DNA of 64,000 nucleotides from Mytilus californianus (lineage: Eukaryota > Mollusca > Bivalvia > Mytilida > Mytilidae). How positions within the stretch are numbered: the first letter of the stretch is position 1; each line of letters begins with the position of its first letter. The translations under genes were made by a program, and so were the position numbers. The stretch covers positions 58,674,318-58,738,317 of the forward strand of contig NW_026262593.1 in the NCBI RefSeq assembly GCF_021869535.1, in the 5' to 3' direction. The notes beneath the pieces were generated by a model. That model made no database searches. It saw nothing but the letters and a program-made list of their open reading frames with translations, and was not told where the DNA came from. This document shows, piece by piece, positions 56,342-64,000 of this stretch.

Positions 56342-57337
56342 TCAAATCAAATTAAAATTTGCTTCGTATAGAATGCCGGAATTCACCTCTGTAGCAGTAA
56401 GAGCTATTTCTGTTCCCCCAAAATAGAACATAGCAGTTATTGGTCTTCCGCCTTCGCATGGATCGGAAAGGGGGATGGTTAATGTCCCCAGATGAGAACA
56501 ACTATCTTCATCGGTATATTTTGGATCCTCATCTGTTGATATAAAGAATGAAAATTCGTCCGTTTCGGTTGTTGTCCCTGTAGCACTGTATGATCGGTTA
56601 ATTGTCGAACCTATTGGAACAGTTTCATTTATTGTTACAAGTTTTTCAAATACTTTATCACAATATTCGATTCCATCTACAACAACTAATCGTTTTCTAT
56701 CGTGTTCAGATGAATCAAAATGATCTTTCAATTCTATGCCATAGGTGTATTTCATTTTTCGTGATTCGATATAAAATGGTCTATGTCCGAATAACACTGC
56801 TCCTTTAAGAACAGATAATCCTGCCTCTTCTGGTATTATTATCTTTTTATTTGGAAATTTCGTTTTTATTGCGTCTTGTATAAGTAAACATTCTAAAAAC
56901 CCACCAACAAGAAGAATCTGCGATACATCTAACAAGGCATCGCTATCTAAGACTGATTGTATGAGGGATGTTATATTGTCAATTGATGGCTTAAAAATGT
57001 ACTTCATCATTTCAACATCAATCCTCATTTTATCGCCTCGAAATGACATGTCATCTTTAAATGGAGACGCAAGAAAGACTTCGGGCAGGGTTTCACCTAG
57101 GTGAGTTTTACACTTTTCATTAAGTGACACAAATGGAATCGAGAAGTTTACCTTTCCTGTTTTGCTCGGGTGTATTGTTCTTTTTACCACCTCAAATTCT
57201 CGAAAGAGATCAAAATAACCCTCTGGATCTTCTTCTTGAAAAATCTTAATTAGAGGACCACTGACAATTTGGGTAAGAATTTGAAAGAAATGACCGTCCA
57301 CAGAAGTTCCTCCACAGTCATTTCCAGTGGCATGTTT
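56342..57337 (-). pseudogene. HSPA12-like gene (copy 2), last exon, 5' end deleted
   Basis: The minus-strand frame from KHATGNDCGG at 57337 to TAA at 56342 is uninterrupted and closely parallels copy 1 (ILLVGGFLECLLIQDAI, IPEEAGLSVLKGAVLFGHRP, FFISTDEDPKYTDEDSC). The first ~59 nt of the copy 1 exon, which encode the rest of the phosphate-2 loop (GTADITVH) and KKLSNGGLEEL, are absent. In their place is unrelated sequence with an in-frame TAA and no acceptor in the right phase. Without this loop the ATPase should not bind nucleotide, so I call it a probable pseudogene. A separate small exon carrying the missing part was not found between 57340 and 58221. Confidence 0.75.
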
Positions 57338-58221
57338 CTTTATGAACCTTTATTTTAAAGTGACTTTTTCAGTTGAATTTGCACCTGATCAGCTATAAAT
57401 TTATTAAATTCAACCGCCTCGTAATGTACTCCTGCAGGCGTACTACTACTCTGAGTCTCAAGATCATCTGCACAACGATCAATTTTGTGTTAATCATGAT
57501 CAGAGAGCAGCTCTTATTTACGTCATGTAGAACGAACTGTTCTACCATGGGACATATTTATACTACCATAGAACAGATTTGGACAGTTCTACCCAAGAAC
57601 ATATACTGACATTTCTTCCCTTGAACCGAATATGACAGTTCTACAATTGAACAGTTAGAACTGATTCCAACTATATACATCACTCATTTAGTATTCTAGA
57701 GCTTATAATTCATATTTTGTATGTAAGGCGGCATATTTTTAAAACTAAACTTTAAATCCAAGCGATGATTGTGACCAAGTGTGGTTCAATCTAGCTCCGT
57801 ACAACATGCAGTTACAGAGTGTAGAAGTTTTTTGTAAAAGTTAACTAACAGAGGACGACAGACAAAAGGACGCCCAGTGATAGCAAAAGCTCACACTGGC
57901 CTTTTTGGTCATGTGAGCTAAAATTTAGAACCTTTGACGAGAAAAGTACGTCTTATTATTTTTCATGTTTTTACGCATGGGAAAAATTATATCAAACTGT
58001 GTGAAAACTATTGTAGAAATGAATGGATTTCAATAAAATTTATCATGTATTAAAATGCGATATTTTGAAAATATTTAAAATAAAAGGGTAGATACTCAAA
58101 ATTTCTTTAAATTATTTGCAACTCGTTATTTGATATGTAGTATTGAACGATCTCTTCCAACAGCTTACAATATCAAGTATTGTCTGAAATATCAACAAAC
58201 AATAAATTTAAGTAACATTAC
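57338..58221 (-). other. Gap between the two exons of HSPA12-like copy 2
   Basis: It follows donor GTG|GTAATG. It includes the short dispersed motif CAAAAGCTCACACTGGCC near 57886-57910, seen commonly in such genomes. No trace of the missing exon start. Confidence 0.5.
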
Positions 58222-58378
58222 CACCGAGATCAACAACCATATATTTTGTTCCAGGCTCTGTCATTTTAAATCCTTGTTTTTCAGCTCCAATTAGTTTCTT
58301 TGTAGGAAGATACTGAGAATGAATAGATGCTGCCTCAGGTTCAAGCGCAATTTTCAAATTATTTTCTAGAATTCCTGC
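58222..58378 (-). CDS. HSPA12-like gene (copy 2), exon 3
   Basis: This 157-nt exon lies between acceptor CATTTTTTAG and donor CTCGGTG|GTAATG on the minus strand, the same length and phases as exon 3 of copy 1. It encodes AGILENNLKIALEPEAASIH, then KKLIGAEKQGFKMTEPGTKY and MVVDLGG. Its frame is intact. Exons 1 and 2 of this copy are not found between 58380 and 64000; they either lie beyond the window behind the retroelement block or were lost. Confidence 0.82.
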
Positions 58379-58603
58379 CTAAAAAATGGATAATCCTGTT
58401 CATGATGTAAGACGTATATTGTCCAAAAAAACGTATTAAAATGAAACATACTGAAGAGAGGAACTGGGAAAGAAAATATTTTTCGGATGTTATTGGTGAA
58501 CGTAAGATTATTACTCCACTACATACCAGTAAAAGTCTGAAATGGCCCATATTTGTACTCGAATGAACTGATTTTTACTCGAAATTTACTTGATATTACT
58601 TGA

Positions 58604-58830
58604 CTGTAGTCTGAACCATACTAAACAGTCTGAACTTGTACTCGACCTTTACTCGACCAGTACTTAACCATTTTATACGAGTCTGAACCATACTCGACAT
58701 AGTCGTAACCATTTTCGACCAAGTCTGTACCATGCTCGACCTAGTCTGAACCATACTCGACCTAGTCTAAACCATACTCGACCTAGTCTGAACCATACTC
58801 GACCAAGTCTTAACCAACCTAGACCTATTT
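58604..58830 (+). repeat. 21-bp minisatellite
   Basis: The unit CTCGACCTAGTCTGAACCAT plus A repeats about ten times, most regular at 58730-58810 and more diverged to the left. It gives a 7-residue repeat on the minus strand that is not taken as coding. Confidence 0.88.
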
Positions 58831-58896
58831 TTTGTATCTATGTATTGTATTTCATCAATTTTAGAACTGTTATACATATATATATATATATATATA

Positions 58897-59716
58897 CACC
58901 TTGTGATCCGTTTATTTGGCAATCGCCAATGGCAGTCAGCACGATTTAAGAACATTTGTTGTTCGACCTGTTAGTCAAATGCGTTTTGTTAAAATATACT
59001 TTTTCACTTTTTTGGTCTTTTGGAAATTGTTGTTTGTGCTGTATTTAGACCCCTCTAACAAGAAATATTTGTTTTGCATGCACACGTATAAAAATTGTGG
59101 TTTTTATCCAACGCAATCATTGGTTTGAACGTTGTTTTCAATTTAGACTTGTTTGTATTTTTTCGTTTGGGCTTGTATTATATTTGCCTTTGGGTTTATA
59201 TGATCCGTTCATCCTATTTTGACTCCTCAAAATTCAAGAGTCTATCCTAAATTGAGGTAAATTATGTGGCCTTCCAATAACCGTTTCGATTCCTAACATC
59301 ACTGAAGAGACATTAATTGTCGAAATCCGGATATGGTGTACAAAAAATATTTGCACCTTTGTTTGCGGTATACCATCTTTACCGCAAGTTTATTGTTTTC
59401 TGTTTGGTATTAAATTTATAGTTAAGATCCATTTATTACACCTTGTGATCCGTTTATTTGGCAATCGCCAATGGCAGTCAGCACGATTTAAGAACATTTG
59501 TTGTTCGACCTGTTAGTCAAATGCGTTTTGTTAAAATATACTTTTTCACTTTTTTGGTCTTTTGGAAATTGTTGTTTGTGCTCTATTTAGACCCCTCTAA
59601 CAAGAAATATTTGTTTTGCATGCACACGTATAAAAATTGCGGTTTTTATCCAACGCAATCATAGGTTTGAACGTTGTTTTCAATTTAGACTTGTTTATAT
59701 ATATATATATATATAT
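58897..59716 (+). repeat. Hammerhead-bearing repeat: full 544-bp unit plus truncated second unit
   Basis: Unit 1 runs 58897-59440 and unit 2 begins again with CACCTTGTGATCCGTTTATT at 59441 and breaks off at a (TA)n tract at 59695-59716. The two copies are nearly identical over their shared 250 bp. Direct partial repeats ending at a microsatellite resemble the pseudo-LTR arrangement of PLEs. Confidence 0.8.
59296..59339 (+). ncRNA. Hammerhead ribozyme motif with intact core
   Basis: Stem I ACATCA (59296-59301) pairs with TGGTGT (59334-59339, one wobble). The core CTGAAGA (59302-59308) fits CUGANGA. Stem II GACA (59309-59312) pairs with TGTC (59318-59321), followed by GAAA (59322-59325). Stem III is minimal (T-A closing CCGG), and the cleavage triplet is ATA ending at 59333. 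This is a type I layout with tiny stem III, as described for PLEs and metazoan retrozymes. Confidence 0.65.
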
Positions 59717-59925
59717 AAGTGCCTATAAATAGCAGCACATGACATACAAATCTATGGGAGTGTGGATTAATCAGTACAGAGATTAATTCAATTACACAAA
59801 TTGAAAATAAAAAGGACGATGCTGTGTACTAAATTATTCTTTATCTTTCCTGTATCTTTTCTCATCTTTTTCGTTAAGACCATCAGGTTTTAAAGTGTGG
59901 AGTTGGTGGATCATCGTCCTTTTTA
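59717..59925 (-). mobile_element. PLE 3' end with endonuclease C-terminus, inverted piece
   Basis: On the minus strand HQLHTLKPDGLNEKDEKRYR and the stop (59920-59840) are followed by CAGCATCGTCC and the 3' tail ending at (TA)n. It is a head-to-head partner of the plus copy that follows. Confidence 0.75.
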
Positions 59926-60222
59926 TCCTGTAATATTGGCCAATGGACGTTGCTAACTTCAACTACCAATTTTGTAAAAATCTTGAACTTCATCCAAATT
60001 ATATATTATTTTCAAGGCAGCTAAATTCAAGTGCAACATATACATTGAGCTCCAAAGTTTCTTATCATCTACATCCGATTTCACCTGGATAGATGCACGC
60101 TTGATAAAGCTAGTTAGTCTAGCGAAATATTGCGTTTATTTTCATCATTTTGTAAATATTTTAAACATTCTTATATTTACATACTAAATAGTGTGTTAAA
60201 ATTACATTGTTAGGCAATCTAT
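59926..60222 (+). mobile_element. PLE 3'-region piece
   Basis: Same sequence as the arms of the palindrome at 51.2-51.8 kb, from CTGTAATATTGGCCAATGG to GGCAATCTAT, then (AT)n. Confidence 0.8.
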
Positions 60223-60239
60223 ATATATATATACATATA

Positions 60240-61072
60240 TATATATATAAATACAAGCAGTTCTTTCATCAGCTCCGTTACTAAACAAAATTATACCATC
60301 TACTCAAATTCCAACTGTAAAATGGAGAACTCAATTTATATATTAACATGTGACACTTGTGGCATTCAGTATTTAGGAGAAACAATTGACAAATTTAATA
60401 TTCGGCTCAATAACCATCGTTCATGGTACAAAAACAACAAAAACTGTCCTCTCACAAGACATCTTCGTTCAACGAAACATTCTTTTGACAATGTTACTTT
60501 CCAAATCATAGAAGTCAACACCGAGTGGGACACCACGGCGAGAAGGAGAAGAGAAAATTTTTGGATCCACCAACTCCACACTTTAGAACCTGATGGTCTT
60601 AACGAAAAAGATGAGAAAAGTTACAGGAAAGATAAAGAATAATTTAGTACACAGCATCGTCCTTTCATCCTGTAATATTGGCCAATTGACGTTGCTAACT
60701 TCAACTACCAATTTTGTAAAAATCTTGAACTTCATCCAAATTATGTATTATTTTCAAGGCAGCTAAATTCAAGTGCAACATATACATTGAGCTGCAAAAG
60801 TTTCTTATCATCTACATCCGATTTCACCTGGATAGATGCACGCTTCATAAAGCTAGTTAGTCTAGCGAAATATTGCGTTTATTTTCATCATTTTGTAAAT
60901 ATTTTAAACATTCTAATTTTAATATTTACATACTAAATAGTGTGTTAAAATTACATTGTTAGGCAATTTATAATTTTATTTGTGTAATTGAATTAATCTC
61001 TGTACTGATTAATCCACACTCCCATAGATTTGTATGTCATGTGCTGCTATTTATAGGCACTTATATATATAT
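60240..61072 (+). mobile_element. 5'-truncated PLE with C-terminal GIY-YIG endonuclease and 3' UTR
   Basis: The copy starts in an (AT)n tract, carries the endonuclease frame 60322-60642, and a 3' UTR containing the palindrome-arm sequence. It ends GGCACTTATATATA at 61072. Microsatellite borders agree with the known preference of PLEs for such sites. Confidence 0.8.
60322..60642 (+). CDS. PLE GIY-YIG endonuclease (C-terminal domain), intact frame
   Basis: NSIYILTCDTCGIQYLGETI is the GIY-YIG core (Tyr-Ile-Leu ... Tyr-Leu-Gly) with a Cys-x-x-Cys pair between the two halves. FNIRLNNHRSWYKNN supplies the catalytic Arg and the His-Arg of the domain, and PLTRHLRSTKHSF the next His. RRRRENFWIHQLHTLEPDGL then NE carries the metal-binding Glu. 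It ends with a stop at 60640, as for C-terminal endonucleases of canonical PLEs. The true ORF start was upstream; the piece is 5'-truncated, so it is a domain relic without RT. Confidence 0.8.
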   Translation: MENSIYILTCDTCGIQYLGETIDKFNIRLNNHRSWYKNNKNCPLTRHLRSTKHSFDNVTFQIIEVNTEWDTTARRRRENFWIHQLHTLEPDGLNEKDEKSYRKDKE

Positions 61073-61079
61073 AAAAAAT

Positions 61080-62130
61080 TATATATAACCAGTCTAAAAG
61101 GGTACAACATCACCAAAAAATGACAATAAACGAACAAATGTAACTATAAATATTTTGGATAACAGATATCCTTCATCAATATGAGCACGAAGTAAAATGA
61201 ATCAGATAGATCTAATCTGATTATTAAACTATAGCATCCTTGAATTCTATACAATAAAAAAAGTGAAACAGTTTCACCCGAACATCATATGTAGAGACGC
61301 TAATGATTTTTTAAAATTTCCAAAAACGACTCAAAGACATGCCTAAAATGAAAATAGTAATTATAGATATGAACTGGCACAACTTTAAAATTCCAAAATG
61401 ACGTCAGTTAAGATGTTACAACAACTGCGTGTAAATACATTCCCAAAAGAACAGCACTGATCGATATAAGCTGGTAAAATATGACAAACAGAGGCTGCGT
61501 ATTTATCATTCCAAATAAATAGCAGTTTTATAATGAAAAGAAAATATAATAGTAAATTTGGGCTAAGGTTAAAAGTTGGACGTGGATGCGTACTTGTATA
61601 TCCCTACCAAATGAAAAGAACCCTGGTATTTAAACTAGTAAAATTCCAAAAATTCCAAAAGAATCCTTAAAACTGTAAGAGTCAAGTAAGGACGCCGGAG
61701 TAACTGGAAACAAATGATGTCAGGAACATGAGTGATGGTAGGGAAAATGAGTGACTCATTCTATGTTTTTTCATTTATGCCCTCTGGGGAAACTGTCCTT
61801 AGCTTTCTTATCCAAAACCTTTCCCGAGCAAGTCTTTCGGCCCTTGACCAACTCTCGTTGTGGTCTATGATTGTGATTGTAAGGTTTTTGAGATCAGCTT
61901 GGGCGTGCCCAGGTGATCTCAAATGACGACTTACGGGGAGGTCGGGCTTGCAGGTGTAGTCACTTCGATGACCATTCACGCGTTTGTTGAAAGGCTGTTC
62001 TGTCTCACCAATATACTGCATGCCACATCGACACTGAACAAGGTATACAACATTCTGTGTTTTGCAAGTTACATTACAAAATATAGTGTACACAGACCCA
62101 GTGGAGTGGCAAGTAAATGTTTGAGTATTC
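61080..62130 (-). mobile_element. Canonical PLE copy, inverted: endonuclease and 3' UTR
   Basis: The endonuclease (62130-61761, minus) is followed by about 680 nt of 3' UTR ending near 61085 (complement of TAGACTGGTTATAT). The 3' UTR matches that of the plus copy at 63260-63950. Its 5' end abuts the RT of the plus copy at about 62130. Confidence 0.8.
61761..62130 (-). pseudogene. PLE GIY-YIG endonuclease, inverted partial copy
   Basis: NTQTFTCHSTGSVYTIFCNV, then VVYLVQCRCGMQYIGETEQP, RVNGHRSDYTCKPDLPVSRH, RERFWIRKLRTVSPEGINEK and the stop. GIY-YIG core, Cys-x-Cys, His-Arg and the Glu are all present. The open frame reads on past 62130 to 62357, but that part is antisense to the RT of the plus copy and is not protein of this element. 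Confidence 0.8.
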
Positions 62131-63257
62131 ATGGGAAAATTAGAGAAACAAATTATTTCAACATCTTTATCCAAACCTCTGTCTTGGTTCCGTTTCATCG
62201 ATGATGTTGACATAAAATGAATTGAATCCCAACAAAAATTGGATGATTTTATCAGACATGCAAACAACGCACACCAGTCAATTAAATTTACATATGAAAT
62301 TTCCGACTCCAAAATATCTTTCTTAGACACTACTACATCTATTAAGGACGGTGTCATATCAACAGATCTCTACTGTTAACCTACAGATAAACAACAGTAC
62401 CTTTCTCCCCAAAGCTGTCACCCCAAACACTGTACAAAAAGTATCCCGTACAGTCAAGCTCTCAGAGTAAAGCGGATTTGCTCCTCTGAGGAGGCTGTCA
62501 CTAAAAGGTTACAGGAACTTCGCGGTTTTTTTTTACCAAACGAGGTTATAAGAAATTGGACATAGATAAGGGATTTGCGCGTGCTAATAACAACAGCCGC
62601 AATGACCTATTACAGTACAAACAGAAGAGGCGCAACAAAATAGTTCCGTTTGTTTTAACATACAATCCCGCCTTCACTAACCTTTCACGTTTGATCCGTG
62701 CCAATTGGCAAACTATTGCCAATCACCCAAAAGTATCCAAGATCTTTCCCAATCCTCCTGTCTTAGTTTTTCGGAGACCAGCAAGTCTGAAAGACTTATT
62801 TGTGAGAGATGACGTCTCCTCTAATAAAAGTTGTTCAACTGCAGGATGGTGCAAGTCGTGTGGTAACAGACGATGTCTGACTTGCCAACAAATACTGAAT
62901 ACTCAAACATTTACTTGCCACTCTACTGGGTCTGTGTACACTATATTTTGTAATGTAACTTGCAAAACACAGAATGTTGTATACCTTGTTCAGTGTCGAT
63001 GTGGCATGCAGTATATTGGCGAGACAGAACAGCCTTTCAACAAACGCATGAATGGTCATCGAAGTGACTACACCTGCAAGCCCGACCTCCCCGTAAGTCG
63101 TCATTTGAGATCACCTGGGCACGCCCAAGCTGATCTCAAAAACCTTACAATCACAATCATAGACCACAACGAGAGTTGGTCAAGGGCCGAAAGACTTGCT
63201 CGGGAAAGGTTTTGGATAAGAAAGCTAAGGATAGTTTCCCCAGATAAGAGGGCATAA
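62131..63257 (+). pseudogene. PLE RT-endonuclease polyprotein, 3' half, frameshifted
   Basis: WFRFIDDVDIK is RT motif C with both Asp. A TGA at about 62218 replaces Trp. SIKFTYEISDSKISFLDTTT, then LYC-TAA-PTDKQQYLSP, SCHPKHCTKSIPYSQALRVK follow. An extra T in a T-run near 62530 shifts the frame. From 62556 the frame is open: NNNSRNDLLQYKQKRRNKIV, PFVLTYNPAF, VYLVQCRCGMQYIGETEQPF, RERFWIRKLRIVSP. A 5-bp insertion near 63243 changes the last residues compared with the inverted copy. Inactive but young. Confidence 0.8.
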
Positions 63258-63951
63258 ATGAAAAAACATACAATGAGTCACTCATTTTCCCTACCATCAC
63301 TCATTTTCCTGACATCATTTGTTTCCAGTTACTCCGGCTTCCTTACTTGACTCTTACAGTTTTAAGGATTCTTTTGGAATTTTTGGAATTTTACTAGTTT
63401 AAATACCAGGGTTCTTTTCATTTGGTAAGGATATACAAGTACGCATCCACGTCCAACTTTTAACCTTAGCCCAAATTTACTATTATTTTTTCTTTTCATT
63501 ATGAAACTGCTATTTATTTGGAATGATAAATACGCAGCCTCTGTTTGTCATATTTTACCAGCTTATATCGATCAGTGCTGTTCTTTTGGGAATGTATTTA
63601 CACGCAGTTGTTGTAACATCTTAACTGACGTCATTTTGGAATTTTAAAGTTGTGCCAGTTCATATCTATAATTACTATTTTCATTTTAGGCATGTCTTTG
63701 AGTCGTTTTTTGGAAATTTTAAAAAATTATTAGCGTCTCTACATATGATGTTCGGGTGAAACTGTTTCACTTTTTTTATTGTATAGAATTCAAGATTGCT
63801 ATTGTTTAATAATCAGAATAGATTTATCTGATTCATTTTACATCGTGCTCATATTGATAAAGGATATCTGTTATCCCAAATATTTATAGTAACATTTGTT
63901 CGTTTATTGTCATTTTTTGGTGATGTTATACCCTTTTAGACTGGTTATATA
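62131..63951 (+). mobile_element. Canonical PLE copy, direct: RT C-terminal half, endonuclease, 3' UTR
   Basis: RT from MGKLEKQIISTSLSKPLSWF with RFIDD (62131-62205), thumb, endonuclease to 63255, then a 3' UTR to about 63950. The order RT then GIY-YIG is the canonical C-terminal-endonuclease PLE layout (Penelope/Poseidon or Neptune type), unlike the Naiad-like pieces at 20-27 kb. Confidence 0.82.
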
Positions 63952-64000
63952 TTATATTTATAGTGTACTGTATCATATTTATATGATCCATCGCCCCGTA

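Noticed and set aside
58916-59664. Two similar 68-70-residue frames starting MAIANGSQ
   Set aside because: They lie in the tandem hammerhead-bearing repeat and recur with disruptions at 54.1 kb; no sign of coding constraint.
61923-62204. Plus-strand 93-codon frame starting MTTYGEVG (and its twin at 62835-63104, minus)
   Set aside because: Both are antisense shadows of the PLE endonuclease.
1-64000. CRISPR array, operon or bacterial features
   Set aside because: Introns, SINEs, PLEs and HSPA12 genes show an animal genome; the tandem repeats have no regular spacers.

Overview
This window is AT-rich animal DNA with split genes, GT-AG introns, tRNA-derived SINEs, Tc1-type transposons and many Penelope-like retroelements (PLEs). 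The repeat families, together with a local duplication of HSPA12-type HSP70 genes, point to a bivalve, most likely a mussel (Mytilus or a relative). The species call rests on recognising repeats, not on a search. Three host genes are supported, all on the minus strand and all split.

Host genes. (1) A kyphoscoliosis-peptidase / transglutaminase-like gene has exons at 7460-7576, 2375-2554, 1426-1703 and 1-458 and continues off the left edge. Its first exon is only 39 codons, begins with an N-myristoylation-type Met-Gly-Asn, and every junction agrees in phase. (2) A four-exon HSPA12-like gene has exons at 46426-46728, 45025-45243, 38775-38931 and 28480-29534, with one GC-AG intron. (3) A second HSPA12 copy has exons at 58222-58378 and 56342-57337. 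It has lost about 59 bases at the 5' end of its last exon, including most of the ATPase phosphate-2 loop, so it is probably broken.

Mobile DNA by region. 3.0-10.1 kb holds SINEs, a 1.3-kb transposon whose inverted ends contain long G/C homopolymers, a hairpin, a cluster of four TGACGTCA palindromes and a MITE. 11.3-12.7 kb is a PLE 3' half. 13.7-15.0 kb is a LINE inserted in a SINE. 15.2-15.9 kb is a PLE remnant beside a hammerhead-ribozyme-like motif. 20.2-26.9 kb is a row of four PLE pieces in alternating orientation. 29.9-45.5 kb, the HSPA12 introns, holds MITEs, LINE remnants, tandem repeats and a dead Tc1 element. 50.6-54.3 kb holds (AT)n tracts, two large palindromes, a SINE, a second dead Tc1 element and a hammerhead-bearing repeat. 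58.6-64 kb holds a minisatellite, tandem hammerhead-bearing units and C-terminal-GIY-YIG PLE copies joined head to head.

Most interesting signal. The PLE pieces at 20.7-26.9 kb look like the Naiad type, with endonuclease first, then a CxC linker, then RT. In-frame TGA codons sit where sister copies or the family motif have cysteine: the first Cys of CxC in one copy and two RT-domain cysteines in another. The 3' UTRs carry SECIS-like hairpins: an ATGA-type quartet, exactly 12 nt, AA, and a distal TGAT. In two copies an extra apical helix is kept by compensatory changes. Together these suggest a selenocysteine-encoding retrotransposon family. Selenoprotein Naiads are known from clams and spiders; this looks like a mussel representative.
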